A stretch of 64,000 nt of DNA from Sphingomonas paucimobilis NBRC 13935 (lineage in GTDB: Bacteria; Pseudomonadota; Alphaproteobacteria; Sphingomonadales; Sphingomonadaceae), in assembly GCF_000739895.2 (NCBI RefSeq), contig NZ_BBJS01000050.1, positions 84,761-148,760 on the forward strand, in the 5' to 3' direction. The notes beneath the pieces were generated by a model, which saw nothing but the letters and a program-made list of their open reading frames with translations, was not told the origin of the DNA and did no database searches. A program made the translations under genes and the position numbers. This document shows positions 7,600-17,044 of this stretch, piece after piece (position 1 is the first letter of the stretch; each line of letters opens with the position of its first letter).

Positions 7600-10058
7600 G
7601 CGCCGATCTCCTGAAGCATCTGGGTAATATGCGCGCGCACCGCCGCCGCCGAGGGAAGCTCCATCGCCTCGCCCGCCACCGTCCGGCAGCGTGCGAGGTC
7701 GAGCTTGCCGACCAGCGCCTTGATCGCCGCAACCCGCGCCGGGGGCACCGACAATTCGGTGACGCCCAGGCCGAGCAGGATCGGCACCGCCAGCCGATCC
7801 GCCGCGAGCGATCCGCACACGCCGACCGGCGTATCATGCTTGGCCGCGCCGTCGCAGGTCGTCCCGATCAGGCGCAGCACCGCCGGATGCAGCCCGTCGA
7901 CCCCCGCCGCCACCGCCGCATTGCCGCGATCCATGGCGAGGGTATACTGGGTCAGGTCGTTGGTCCCGATCGAGAAGAAATCCGCCTTCCGTGCAAGGAT
8001 ATCGGCGGAAATCGCGGCCGCCGGGGTCTCGATCATCACGCCGACTTCTGCCCGATGACCAAGGTGGCCGCCCTGGCGTTCGACGACGGCACGCACCGCC
8101 TCGAGTTCGGACAGGCTGGCGACCATGGGCGCCATGATCCGGCAGGGCTGACGCACCGCCAGGATCGCACCGATCTGATCCTCCAGCAATTGCGGATCGG
8201 CGAGCGATACGCGGATGCCACGCAGACCCAGCGCCGGATTCTCCTCGACGGGCAGGTCCATATAGGGCGCGGGCTTGTCGCCGCCGACATCGAGCAGGCG
8301 GATGATCATCGGCCGATCGCCCAGCGCATCCGCAATCGCCTGATAGTCGCGCGCCTGTTCGTCACGGGTCGGCGCGGTCGCGCGTTCCAGGAACAGGAAT
8401 TCGGTGCGCAGCAGGCCACAGCCTTCCGCGCCTTCGGCCACCGCCGCTTCGGCATCGGCGACCGAGCCGAGATTGGCGAACATTTCGATCCGGGTGCCAT
8501 CCGCCGTGCGACAGGGCCCCTGTGCCGCGCGCGCGGCCTCCATCTCGGCCTTGCGGCGGGCGATGGTCTCACGCGCCTGGACTTGCGCAGCGGCATCGGG
8601 TTCGGGATCGATCAGCCCGCGATCGGCATCGAGAATGATGGTGCGCCCGTCTTCCAGCGCCGCCAGCGAATCGCCGAACGCCACCGCCATGGGCAGACCC
8701 ATGCCGGCCGCCAGGATCGCGGCATGCGAAGTCGGCCCGCCCTTGACCAGCGCGATGCCCGCCACGACGCCGGCATCGAGCGCGGCGACCTGGCTGGGCA
8801 GCAGGTCCTCGGCGACCAGGACCGCCCCGGCCGGAACGCTCGGCCCCTCGATCGGCAGACCAGCGAGCGCGGCGAGGACATGGCGTTCCAGGTCGCGAAG
8901 ATCATCGGCCCGCTCGGCGATACGACGGTCGCCGCTCGACATCAGCACCGCGACCTGCTCGGCAATGGCTTCCTGCCACGCCACACCCGCGCTCAGCCCC
9001 CGGCCGACGCCCGCTATGGCGGCCTCGGACAGGGTGGGGTCGGCCAGCATCGCGCCATGCGCGGCCATTACGCCGCCCCGCGCACCACCGGCGGCGGCGG
9101 CCAGGACCAACGCCTCGCGGACATGAGTCAGGGCATCGGTCAGCTTCTGCCGCTCCGTCTCGGGGCTGCCGGCGACCGTCTCGACGGGGATGGCCGCACG
9201 GGTCAGCCGGTGGATTGGCCCCACCGCCAGACCGGGGGCAGCAGGCACGCCGCCCAGGCCCGGCCCTTCGCCGCGCGTCGGCTCGGGCGCTTCGCGCGGG
9301 CCTTCCTCGACGGTCGCATCATTCAGAAAGGCGATGACCTCGGCCAGTGCGGCGGCGGCCTGAGGCCCGTTCGCCTCGATCCGCACAGTGGCGCCGTGGC
9401 CCAGCCCCAGCCCCAGCAGACCGACCGCGCTGAGCGCCGACGCATGGCGATCGCCATGGTACAGCGTGACCTGCGCCTCATGCCGCCGCACCGCCTCGAC
9501 CAGTCGGGCGGCAGGACGGGCATGGAGACCGTGCGACAGCGCGACGACCGTCTCTTCGACCAACGTCTCGCCCGATGCCTGCGCCTCGCCTGCCTCCGCC
9601 GCCAGCGGCACGACGCGCAACAGCGGATCGCCGATGGCGACCACACCCGATGCGATCGGTTCGACACCATAAAGGGTGGCGTCGGCGACGATGATCGGCG
9701 TGACCACGGCGGGCGCGTTCTGGACCAGATAATCGAGGTCGAAGCGGATCAGCGGCTGGCCGGCCAGCACCTTGGCGCCGGCCTCGACCTGCGGCGTCAG
9801 CCCCCTGCCGCCCAGCGACACGGTGTCGATGCCGATATGGCAGATGAGTTCGAAGCCAGCGGTGCTGCGCAGCGTCACCGCATGCCCTGCTTCATGCACG
9901 GTCAGCACGGTCGCGTCGCAGGGCGCGCACAGGGCGTCGTTGACGGGGTCGATGGCAATTCCGTCACCCAGCATCTTTTCGGCAAAGACCGCGTCGGGCA
10001 CCTGCGCCAGGGGCGTCACCCAACCGGCCAGCGGGGCAAAAATGGTCAGGTCACTCAT
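7596..10058 (-). CDS. nagF: EIIA-HPr-enzyme I fusion phosphotransferase (GlcNAc PTS)
   Basis: An 820-residue fusion that carries phosphate from PEP to NagE. Residues 1 to about 150 are a glucose-type EIIA, with His59 (HEAGHAV) and the phospho-acceptor His74 (ICHIGIDTV). Residues about 168-255 are HPr with active His179 (GLHARPA). Residues about 270-820 are enzyme I with its active His near residue 445 (GGPTSHAAILA) and the C-terminal cysteine motif GVCGSLAAD. All key residues are present, so one polypeptide can serve NagE without other PTS proteins. The architecture equals NagF of Pseudomonas and related GlcNAc systems. It overlaps nagE by four bases and follows the GH2 gene by 52 bases. Confidence 0.93.
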   Translation of the reverse strand: MSDLTIFAPLAGWVTPLAQVPDAVFAEKMLGDGIAIDPVNDALCAPCDATVLTVHEAGHAVTLRSTAGFELICHIGIDTVSLGGRGLTPQVEAGAKVLAGQPLIRFDLDYLVQNAPAVVTPIIVADATLYGVEPIASGVVAIGDPLLRVVPLAAEAGEAQASGETLVEETVVALSHGLHARPAARLVEAVRRHEAQVTLYHGDRHASALSAVGLLGLGLGHGATVRIEANGPQAAAALAEVIAFLNDATVEEGPREAPEPTRGEGPGLGGVPAAPGLAVGPIHRLTRAAIPVETVAGSPETERQKLTDALTHVREALVLAAAAGGARGGVMAAHGAMLADPTLSEAAIAGVGRGLSAGVAWQEAIAEQVAVLMSSGDRRIAERADDLRDLERHVLAALAGLPIEGPSVPAGAVLVAEDLLPSQVAALDAGVVAGIALVKGGPTSHAAILAAGMGLPMAVAFGDSLAALEDGRTIILDADRGLIDPEPDAAAQVQARETIARRKAEMEAARAAQGPCRTADGTRIEMFANLGSVADAEAAVAEGAEGCGLLRTEFLFLERATAPTRDEQARDYQAIADALGDRPMIIRLLDVGGDKPAPYMDLPVEENPALGLRGIRVSLADPQLLEDQIGAILAVRQPCRIMAPMVASLSELEAVRAVVERQGGHLGHRAEVGVMIETPAAAISADILARKADFFSIGTNDLTQYTLAMDRGNAAVAAGVDGLHPAVLRLIGTTCDGAAKHDTPVGVCGSLAADRLAVPILLGLGVTELSVPPARVAAIKALVGKLDLARCRTVAGEAMELPSAAAVRAHITQMLQEIGA

Positions 10059-10110
10059 CGCACGTCACTTTCGCCAAATCGCCCATCCTTCTCGCAAATT
10101 CCCCGCGGTC

Positions 10111-13014
10111 TCAGCGCGGACGGACCGTCACACGGCCGATCAGGCCACTCTCGATATTGCCGAGCCCCGCGACGACCAGCGCGATCGCCCGCTTGCCCTC
10201 GCCCGCCGGTAGCGTCGCGGTCAGCGGGCCCGGCTTGGGATCACGCTTTTCCGCGACCAGCTTGCCGTCGACCCACAGGCTGGCCATGCCGCCAATGGAC
10301 GCAAAGCTCAGCTCGCCACCACGCGCCGCCACCGCCCGACGTGGGGTCAGGACGGTGCGATAGACGCGCCAACCGGCCGCTTCCGGCGGGGTCGGCGTGC
10401 CCGCATGGACAAAGGCCCAGCCATTATTGTCGCTGGCCGCCGGGGCCAGATCGGCCGATGGCTTGGTGTCGAACCGGGGCGAGCGCCGCCAGTCGCGCAG
10501 ATCGGCCTCGGCGGGCATCAACGCGACTTGCGCGCGCGGCGCCACGCCCAGCCGGTCGAGCCGAAGCGTCGCAGGCTTCAGTCCGTCCGCCGTCGCGCGG
10601 ATCGTGATCCGCCCGCGCCCGGTATCGGGTCGGACGATCATCTGGGCCAGCCCGTTGAACAGCGAGCGCTGGTTGCCCTTTTCCGACTCATGGCTGTTGG
10701 GATCGCCATTGCCGACGCCGATGATCGCCCCGCCCTCGATGGTGAAGCGGGTCATCAGATTGGCGGTGGGCACATGCCGGCCCTTGGCGTCTACCGCATC
10801 GATGGTGATCGCCTGCGCGTCCTCGGTATCGCCCGCCATCACGGTACGCGCCGGCGTCAGCCGCAGCGCGACCGGCGCGCCGACCGTCTCATGCGCGGCG
10901 CGGCCGACCTCGCGGCCGCCGCGATAGGCGATCGCCTCGATCCGGCCGGGCGCGTAGGGGATAGTCCATTCATTGCCCATCAGCCGGTCGACCATGGCCT
11001 CGCCCACCGTCTTGCCGTTCAGGCGAAGCACGACGCGCTCGGCGTTGGACAGGACCATGACCTTGGTCGGCTTGCCCTCGCGCCCCGGCCAGCTCCAGTG
11101 TGGCGCGATCGCGACGACCGGCTGATCATCGACCCAAGCGGCACGGTGGATGTCGAAGGCGACCTTCGGGAAACCGCACAGATCCATGATGCCGAAGAAG
11201 CTGGCGATGGTCGGCCATTCATAGGGCGTCGGCTCGCCATGATAGTCGAAGCCGGTCCACACGAACCCGCCCGCTACATAGGCGCGCTCGGCAATCTTCT
11301 TCCACGCGCCGCGATGCGTGTCGCCCCAGCTCGCCGCCTCGATATCATAGCTCGACGCGATGTGCCGCGCCGGATCGCTCTCGAACGCGCCGCGCGTCAT
11401 GAAGGCGCTGGTGTCCTCGGAGCTGGTCATCGGCTTGGCCGGATTCAGTTGGTGATAGCGGTCGTAATCACCCTGATAATAGTTGAACCCGGTGACATCG
11501 ACGACCTGCGCGACGTTGACGGGATCGAAGAAGGCCCCGTTCATTGCGGCGGTCACCGGGCGGCTATCGTCCAGCGCGCGCACCCAATGCGCCATGCGCT
11601 GCACCATCGCGACGCCGGCGGGCGTACCTTGCATCGGCTCTTCGTTGAACACCGACCACAGGATGACGGAGGGATGATTGCGATCGCGCCGGACCAGCCA
11701 TTCCAGCTGCGCGCGATATTCAGGCGCCGGATTGAACTGCCGGTTCTCGTTCATGACCAGCAGGCCCAGCCGGTCGCACCAGTCGAGCAATTCCGGCGTC
11801 GGCGCATTGTGGCTCGACCGCACCGCGTTGCAGCCCATCGCCTTCAGCCGCTCCAGCCGCCAGCCGATCAGCGCGTCGGGGATCGCGGTGCCGACGCCGG
11901 CATGATCCTGATGCAGGCAGACGCCCTTCAGCTTCACAGGGCGGTCGTTGAGGAAAAAGCCCTGCGCGGCGTCGAAACGGAGCGTGCGGAAACCGATCGG
12001 CACATGGCGTTCGTCCGCCACCTGCCCGTCGCGTAGCAGGCGTACGTCGAGCGTGTAGAGCGTAGGTCGTTCGACCGACCAGAGCACCGGATCGGGGACG
12101 GGCAGGTCGAGGGTCGCCGTGCCTTCATCCAGCGCGGGCACCGTCGCCTGTGCCTGGCCCTGCGCCACCACCCGGCCTTGCGGATCGAGCAATCGGGCCT
12201 CGACCGTCACCGCGCTATCGGTCTCAATGATGCTGGTCAGTGTCGCGGTGACGGGGACATGCCAGCCTTTGTCCGTCTTGCGCGGATCACAATGCACGCC
12301 GTCGGTCGCGATCGACACCGGCGCGTAATCGCCCAGCCAGACATGGCGGTAGAGGCCGGCGCCCTCATACCACCAGCCCTCCATCGCATTCGCATCGACG
12401 CGGACGGCGATGACATTCGCCTCGTCCCCGAAGCGCGCAAATGGCGTCAGGTCGATGCGCACGGCGTTATAGCCGGAGAAATTGTGCGAAACGACGCTGC
12501 CATTGACCCAGATGGTCGCGAAGGTTGCGATGCCACCGAATTCCAGCTCGATCCGCCGGCCACGAAGCGCGGGGTCCAGCCGGAAGCTGCGCCGGTACCA
12601 GCCGATCCCGCGCGGGCGATAGCCTTGCGCGACATTGGCGGTCTTCACGAAGGGCTGGAAAGAGGCCCAGTCATGCGGCAGGTCGACGGCCTGCCAGTCG
12701 CTATCGTCGAAATCGACCGCCGCCGCACCACGGGCGTTGCCGGCCTTGACCGACAGATAGGTCGCATTGTGCGTGTCAAGCGGGGTGGGCTCGACATCGC
12801 CCTCATGGAACAGCCAGCCGCGATCCATCAGGACGCGTGCGGCGTCCTGCACCGGCAGAGCGGCGGGAAGCCGATCGGTCGGGGCCGGCATGGGAAGCGC
12901 GCCGGCACCATCCGCCGGGCGGCGATCGGCGGCGAAGAGCGGGACGGACGGAATCCCGCCCACCAGCCCCACCACCGCGCTGCCCAGCAACAGGTCCCGA
13001 CGCGCAACCGTCAT
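10111..13014 (-). CDS. Exported GH2 glycoside hydrolase, beta-galactosidase-like, with DUF4982-type region
   Basis: A 967-residue glycosidase. The N-terminus is Tat-like (VARRDLLLGSAVVGLVGG), so it is probably exported folded to the periplasm. The GH2 sugar-binding, immunoglobulin-like and barrel domains follow. The acid/base Glu lies near residue 456 in WSVFNEEP, and the likely nucleophile near residue 531 in PMTSSED. After the barrel comes APHWSWPGREGKPTKVMVLSNAERVVLRLNG, the hallmark of the DUF4982 module found in many bacterial GH2 beta-galactosidases. A further C-terminal beta-domain ends the protein. Its place between nagA and the PTS genes (ATGA overlap with nagA) suggests it exposes GlcNAc, for example by removing galactose from Gal-GlcNAc ends. 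Other GH2 activities, such as exo-glucosaminidase, cannot be excluded. Confidence 0.8.
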   Translation of the reverse strand: MTVARRDLLLGSAVVGLVGGIPSVPLFAADRRPADGAGALPMPAPTDRLPAALPVQDAARVLMDRGWLFHEGDVEPTPLDTHNATYLSVKAGNARGAAAVDFDDSDWQAVDLPHDWASFQPFVKTANVAQGYRPRGIGWYRRSFRLDPALRGRRIELEFGGIATFATIWVNGSVVSHNFSGYNAVRIDLTPFARFGDEANVIAVRVDANAMEGWWYEGAGLYRHVWLGDYAPVSIATDGVHCDPRKTDKGWHVPVTATLTSIIETDSAVTVEARLLDPQGRVVAQGQAQATVPALDEGTATLDLPVPDPVLWSVERPTLYTLDVRLLRDGQVADERHVPIGFRTLRFDAAQGFFLNDRPVKLKGVCLHQDHAGVGTAIPDALIGWRLERLKAMGCNAVRSSHNAPTPELLDWCDRLGLLVMNENRQFNPAPEYRAQLEWLVRRDRNHPSVILWSVFNEEPMQGTPAGVAMVQRMAHWVRALDDSRPVTAAMNGAFFDPVNVAQVVDVTGFNYYQGDYDRYHQLNPAKPMTSSEDTSAFMTRGAFESDPARHIASSYDIEAASWGDTHRGAWKKIAERAYVAGGFVWTGFDYHGEPTPYEWPTIASFFGIMDLCGFPKVAFDIHRAAWVDDQPVVAIAPHWSWPGREGKPTKVMVLSNAERVVLRLNGKTVGEAMVDRLMGNEWTIPYAPGRIEAIAYRGGREVGRAAHETVGAPVALRLTPARTVMAGDTEDAQAITIDAVDAKGRHVPTANLMTRFTIEGGAIIGVGNGDPNSHESEKGNQRSLFNGLAQMIVRPDTGRGRITIRATADGLKPATLRLDRLGVAPRAQVALMPAEADLRDWRRSPRFDTKPSADLAPAASDNNGWAFVHAGTPTPPEAAGWRVYRTVLTPRRAVAARGGELSFASIGGMASLWVDGKLVAEKRDPKPGPLTATLPAGEGKRAIALVVAGLGNIESGLIGRVTVRPR

Positions 13015-14132
13015 GCCGCGATCCGCGTGTCGACGGGCTTGAGGCGTGCGTCGAGCACCACCCAGTCGGCGCGCAGGCCGGCAACCAGCGCGCCGCGCTC
13101 ATGGGCGAGGCCCAGAAACGCCGCCGGATGGGTCGCCGCCATCGCCGCCGCCTGATCGACGGTGATACGCAACTGCTCGACCGCATTGGCGACCGCCGAC
13201 CCCATATCGAGGTCGGAGCCCGCCAGCGTGCCATCGGCATAGGTGCACTTGCCGCCCGACACGTCGATATGGCGGCCGTGCAGGACAAAGTCTTTCTCCA
13301 CCGCGCCGACCGACGACATGGCATCGGTGACCAGCATCAGCTTGTCGAACGGCCGCGCCTTCAGCGCCAGGCGCAGCATCGGCGCGGAGACGTGGAAGCC
13401 GTCGATGATGAGCCCGCTATAGGGACGTGGATCGTCGAGCGTCGCGCCCGCCAGCCCCGGCACGCGCTGCTGCATCGCCGGCATGGCGTTGTAGAGGTGC
13501 GTGATGCCGATCAGCCCGACATCGAACGCCGCCATCGCCTGTTCGTAGCTGGCCTCGCTATGCCCCGCGCTGACCAACACGCCCGCATCGACAAGGCGCT
13601 TGATCGTCGCGACCGGCACGCGCTCGGGCGCGACGGTCAGCATGACCTTGCCCTTGCGCGGGCGGGTCAGGACGGCGATCATCTCCTCGTCCAGATCGCG
13701 GAAGCGCGTCGGGTCGTGGATGCCTTTGCGCGCCGGATTGAGGACGGGCCCTTCGACATGGATGCCGACGATGCCGGGCACCTTCGCCTCGATCGCCTCG
13801 TCGATCGCGTCGAGCGCGCGGGCGATCTTGTCGGGGGTCTCGCTGACCAAAGTCGGCAGCATCGCGGTGGTGCCATAGGCGGCATGCGCCGCCGCCATGG
13901 TCGCAATGCCCTCCACGTCGAGCCGATCGTTGAACAGCACGCCGCCGCCGCCATTGACCTGCGTATCGATATAGCCGGGGACGACCCAGCCGCCGTTCAG
14001 ATCGATCGTGTCAGCCGAACCCTCGACCGCGCCGATCGACGCGATACGGTCGCCGTCGACGACGATCTCCGCACCGGGCAGGACGCCGCCCGAGGTCGCG
14101 ACATGGCCGTTGACGAAGCGGAAACGGGTCAT
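13011..14132 (-). CDS. nagA: N-acetylglucosamine-6-phosphate deacetylase
   Basis: A 373-residue amidohydrolase-fold enzyme that converts GlcNAc-6-phosphate to glucosamine-6-phosphate and acetate in the cytoplasm. Visible family motifs are IDTQVNGGGGV, GIHVEGPVLNPARKGIH (metal-binding Glu in HVEGP), VSAGHSEASYEQ, ITHLYNAM and LVTDAMSS, whose Asp is the catalytic residue. The length is normal. It overlaps the upstream deaminase gene and the downstream GH2 gene by four bases each (ATGA), so all three are translationally coupled. It acts directly after the PTS importer and before the SIS-type deaminase. Confidence 0.95.
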   Translation of the reverse strand: MTRFRFVNGHVATSGGVLPGAEIVVDGDRIASIGAVEGSADTIDLNGGWVVPGYIDTQVNGGGGVLFNDRLDVEGIATMAAAHAAYGTTAMLPTLVSETPDKIARALDAIDEAIEAKVPGIVGIHVEGPVLNPARKGIHDPTRFRDLDEEMIAVLTRPRKGKVMLTVAPERVPVATIKRLVDAGVLVSAGHSEASYEQAMAAFDVGLIGITHLYNAMPAMQQRVPGLAGATLDDPRPYSGLIIDGFHVSAPMLRLALKARPFDKLMLVTDAMSSVGAVEKDFVLHGRHIDVSGGKCTYADGTLAGSDLDMGSAVANAVEQLRITVDQAAAMAATHPAAFLGLAHERGALVAGLRADWVVLDARLKPVDTRIAA

Positions 14133-15169
14133 AGCGTGCGGGTCACTTTCTGAAGATGCGGCGGCGAGTCAGGGTCCATGCCACGGGCGAGTGCCAGCGC
14201 CTCGACCATGCGGTAGAAGCTGGCGAGCATCGAAATCGGCTCCAGCGCGGGGTGGCCGGCGACCATGGGCAGCACACCACCCTGCCCCGCGACGAACGGC
14301 TTGGCCCCGCGCGCCGCGAACTGATCGGCGACGGCCTTCACATCCTCGCCCGCCACGTCGGAGGTGGCGAAACCCAGCACCGAATAGCCGGGCTCGACGA
14401 TGCGCATCGGGCCGTGGCGCACTTCGGCGGCGCTGAACGGCTCGGCCTGGATCGAGCAGGTTTCCTTCAGCTTCAGCGCGGCTTCCTGCGCCACGCCATA
14501 GCCGTAACCGCGACCCAGCACGAACATCTGGCTGACGTCCCGGAACGCTTCGACCGCAGGCGACCAGTCGAGGCCCAACGCCTGTTCCACCTGAGCGGGC
14601 AGATCGGCCAGCGCGGCTTCCAGCGTTTCGTCACCGGCCCAGGCGGCGGCAAGTTGCGCCAAGCCCGCCAGCGCAGTCAGGCAGGACTTGGTGGCGGCGA
14701 CGGCGCGCTCTGGGCCCGCCGACAGCGGCAGGAAGGTGTCGGCACCGGTCGCCAGCGGAGACTCCTCGTCATTGACGAGCGCGACGATATGCGCGCCGCC
14801 CGCGCGGTACGCCTCGACCGTCGCCAGCAGGTCCGGGCTGCGGCCCGATTGCGAGATGGCGATGACCAGCGCCCCCTGCACCTTCATCGGCGTCTCGAAG
14901 ATCGACGCGACCGAGGGAGCGGCCGACGAGACCGGCACGCCGGTCTTGGTCTCCAGGATATATTTGCCATAGGTCGCGGCGTGATCCGACGACCCACGGG
15001 CGATGGTGATGATCACCGGCGGCGGGGACGCGCGCAGCCGCTCGGCCAGCGCCTTGACGGTCGGCGCATTGCGAGCCAGCAACCGGGCGATCGCCGCTGG
15101 CGCCTCCCCGGCTTCCGCACCCATCAGGGTGCCGGTCCCCGCCTGGCCGGCGGTCATCACATCAGACAT
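14129..15169 (-). CDS. nagB-II: SIS-domain glucosamine-6-phosphate deaminase (NagB-II type)
   Basis: A 346-residue protein with two SIS sugar-phosphate-binding domains and no glutaminase domain, resembling the isomerase half of GlmS. SIS signatures are ITIARGSSDHAATYGKYILE, ISQSGRSPDLLATVEAYR and VLGRGYGYGVAQEAALKLKETC. This non-orthologous deaminase replaces classical NagB in many proteobacterial GlcNAc operons, turning glucosamine-6-phosphate into fructose-6-phosphate and ammonia. The start ATG 15169 lies inside the end of the GntR gene (8-base overlap). No classical nagB occurs in the window, which supports this role. GlmS-like amidotransferase function is excluded by the lack of the N-terminal domain. 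Confidence 0.9.
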   Translation of the reverse strand: MSDVMTAGQAGTGTLMGAEAGEAPAAIARLLARNAPTVKALAERLRASPPPVIITIARGSSDHAATYGKYILETKTGVPVSSAAPSVASIFETPMKVQGALVIAISQSGRSPDLLATVEAYRAGGAHIVALVNDEESPLATGADTFLPLSAGPERAVAATKSCLTALAGLAQLAAAWAGDETLEAALADLPAQVEQALGLDWSPAVEAFRDVSQMFVLGRGYGYGVAQEAALKLKETCSIQAEPFSAAEVRHGPMRIVEPGYSVLGFATSDVAGEDVKAVADQFAARGAKPFVAGQGGVLPMVAGHPALEPISMLASFYRMVEALALARGMDPDSPPHLQKVTRTL

Positions 15170-15935
15170 CGGTTAACTCCGCGACGAAATCATAGGCATC
15201 GCCGCGATAGAAGGACTGGGTATATTCCACCGCCCGTCCATCGCGTAGAAATCCGCGCCGCTCGATCAACAGGCCGGCATGGCCCGGATCGACGTCCAGC
15301 ATCTTGGCATGATCCGCCCCGAACGGCACCGCGCGCAGCCGCTGGAGCGCGCGCACCGGGCGATTGCCGGTGCGCTCCAGCGCGGCATAGAGCGAGCGAT
15401 CCACCGCCTCGACCGAGGGGAGCGCGAAGCCGGCGATGGTCGAAATCTCGATCGCCATCGGCACGTCATCGGCATAGCGAACGCGCTGGAAGCGATAGAC
15501 GGCCGCGCCCGGCGACAGGCCCAGCGACAGCGCCTCCTCGGGCGTGACCATGCCCGGCGCGCGGCTGACCCATTCGCTGCTGGGCGTCCGACCGCGCGCG
15601 ATCATGTCTTCGGAGAAGGAGGACAGCTTGGAGAAGCTCTTCTCGACGCGTCCCGCGACGAAGGTGCCCGCCCCGCGCCGGCGGGTCAGCAGACCTTCTT
15701 CGACCAGGCCGCCAATCGCCTTGCGCACGGTGATCCGCGACACGTCATATTCGATCGCCAGATCGCGCTCGGCGGGGATCGCATCATCCTCGGCCAGCAC
15801 ATTGTTGGTGATGGCGTCGCGCAACAATTGCTGCAGCTGCAGGTACAGCGGCGCCGGATTACCCTTCCGGAAAGAACCGACCTGCGCCGAGAATGTCATG
15901 GCCGCGCCATCCCCCTTTGCCCGGACCTCGTTCAT
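15162..15935 (-). CDS. GntR/HutC family regulator of the GlcNAc operon (NagQ-like)
   Basis: A 257-residue regulator with a GntR winged helix at residues about 25-90 (PLYLQLQQLLRDAI, recognition helix YDVSRITVRKAIGGLVEEGLL) and a UTRA ligand domain ending in YTQSFYRGDAYDFVAEL. HutC-subfamily members in this position (NagQ, DasR, NagR) sense GlcNAc-6-phosphate or glucosamine-6-phosphate. It is the first gene of the nag operon, so it is probably autoregulated. Two starts are possible: ATG 15935, or ATG 15899 (MTFSAQVGSFRKG), which has GGGGGA upstream and would give 245 residues. The AT-rich leader (15936-16015) contains TAGGTATTATATTTGG, a possible half-operator. Confidence 0.85.
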   Translation of the reverse strand: MNEVRAKGDGAAMTFSAQVGSFRKGNPAPLYLQLQQLLRDAITNNVLAEDDAIPAERDLAIEYDVSRITVRKAIGGLVEEGLLTRRRGAGTFVAGRVEKSFSKLSSFSEDMIARGRTPSSEWVSRAPGMVTPEEALSLGLSPGAAVYRFQRVRYADDVPMAIEISTIAGFALPSVEAVDRSLYAALERTGNRPVRALQRLRAVPFGADHAKMLDVDPGHAGLLIERRGFLRDGRAVEYTQSFYRGDAYDFVAELTDV

Positions 15936-16015
15936 GCCGCGCCCCGCTTCGCATCAAGGCTTATCGCAGCCCAACCACGGGAGCAATAGGTATTATATTT
16001 GGCATACATTGGGAT

Positions 16016-16762
16016 TTATTTCCTCTCTATGGCCTGACGCAAGCCCGCCACTCTCTCCACACTGGTCCTCCGCCTTGGGCCGCTGGCAAAGCCCATCGCG
16101 GTGATCCGCTCATCGCCCCAATCTTCGCGAATGCTCGCCGAGGCATGGACCGCATCCACCCCGGTCCGAGCGATCAGGGCGGCGGCATTGTCCGCCGAGA
16201 CGCCCGATCCGGCAATGATCGCAATCCGCCCTTTCGCCGCCGCGACCATCGCTGCGATGACATCGGCACCAGCCTCGGCCGTCGCCGCACCGCCCGAGGT
16301 CAGGATGTGATCATAGCCCAGCCGCACCGCCTGCTCGACCGCCGCGACTGGATCGGCGACCAGGTCGATGGCGCGGTGAAGAACGATCGCGACATCGCGC
16401 GCCGCGTCCCGCCACCGTGCCAGGGTATCGAGGTCCAAGGTCCGATCATCGGCCATCGCACCGACCACCACACCGGCCGCGCCCCATTCCACCATGCGAC
16501 CAATTTCCTCGGTCGCCAGTGATATATCCTGCACATCATATCGAAAGTCGCCGTCGCGCGGCCGGACCATGGCATGCACCGGAACGCCCGATGCCACCGC
16601 CTTCGCCACCAGCGCCGCCGATGGCGTCAGCCCGCCCAGTGCCAGCGCGCCGCACAGCTCGATTCGGTCGGCGCCCCCCGCAACCACCGCTGCCACGCCT
16701 TCGGCATCGTCGATGCATATTTCGAGCAATGGCCGAACTGTGGGCTTCGACGATATTGTCAT
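16016..16762 (-). CDS. cutC: CutC family protein (TIM-barrel)
   Basis: A 248-residue single-domain barrel with the CutC signatures LEICIDDAEGVAAVVAGGADRIELCGALALGGLTPS, VHAMVRPRDGDFRY, LHRAIDL and ILTSGGAATA. CutC was first described in copper homeostasis, but homologues recur in GlcNAc and glycan loci, where the true role is unclear. Here it is transcribed toward the nag operon, 80 bases upstream of the GntR gene and divergent from the GlcNAc TonB receptor. An upstream ATG at 16816 would add 18 residues. I chose ATG 16762 because a GGGGG run precedes it at about 6 bases. A carbohydrate-related function fits this context better than copper tolerance. Confidence 0.85.
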   Translation of the reverse strand: MTISSKPTVRPLLEICIDDAEGVAAVVAGGADRIELCGALALGGLTPSAALVAKAVASGVPVHAMVRPRDGDFRYDVQDISLATEEIGRMVEWGAAGVVVGAMADDRTLDLDTLARWRDAARDVAIVLHRAIDLVADPVAAVEQAVRLGYDHILTSGGAATAEAGADVIAAMVAAAKGRIAIIAGSGVSADNAAALIARTGVDAVHASASIREDWGDERITAMGFASGPRRRTSVERVAGLRQAIERK

Positions 16763-16904
16763 GTCCATCCCCCGCATTTCGTCCCAATTTGATCCAGCAT
16801 CCGGCCCCGGACCCATCAGGAAGTCCGCTATTTAAGCAGCAACCAAGGCCGGGGGCCAGCCTAATGGTCTCATGACAGCATGATGACGTTTTTCCCGTTT
16901 GCAG

Positions 16905-16948
16905 ACCAATGTCAGTTTGGTTACAAGTTGGTAGTCCGGGCATATGAT
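16905..16948 (+). promoter_or_regulatory. Candidate promoter and operator region of the GlcNAc TonB receptor
   Basis: In the 282-base divergent region between cutC and the receptor, TTACAA (16921-16926) and TATGAT (16943-16948) are separated by 16 bases and resemble -35 and -10 boxes reading toward the receptor. Overlapping them are ACCAA (16905-16909) and two TTGGT boxes (16917-16921 and 16928-16932) repeated with an 11-base period. On the minus strand the first box reads ATTGGTCT, like one half of HutC-type GntR operators. This is pattern matching only. Confidence 0.35.
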
Positions 16949-17044
16949 ATAAAAAGCTCGTCCGGGGAGGATCCACCGAACTCCCCGCCGTGGAACACGA
17001 CCATCTCGCGTGGTGGCGCGATCGGATTTGGGGGGATTTTCGAC

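Noticed and set aside
7629..10607. A 992-codon open frame antisense to the EIIA-HPr-EI fusion and the GH2 3' end
   Set aside because: Low-complexity R/D/Q/H-rich translation, no recognisable motif, and it spans two real genes on the other strand.
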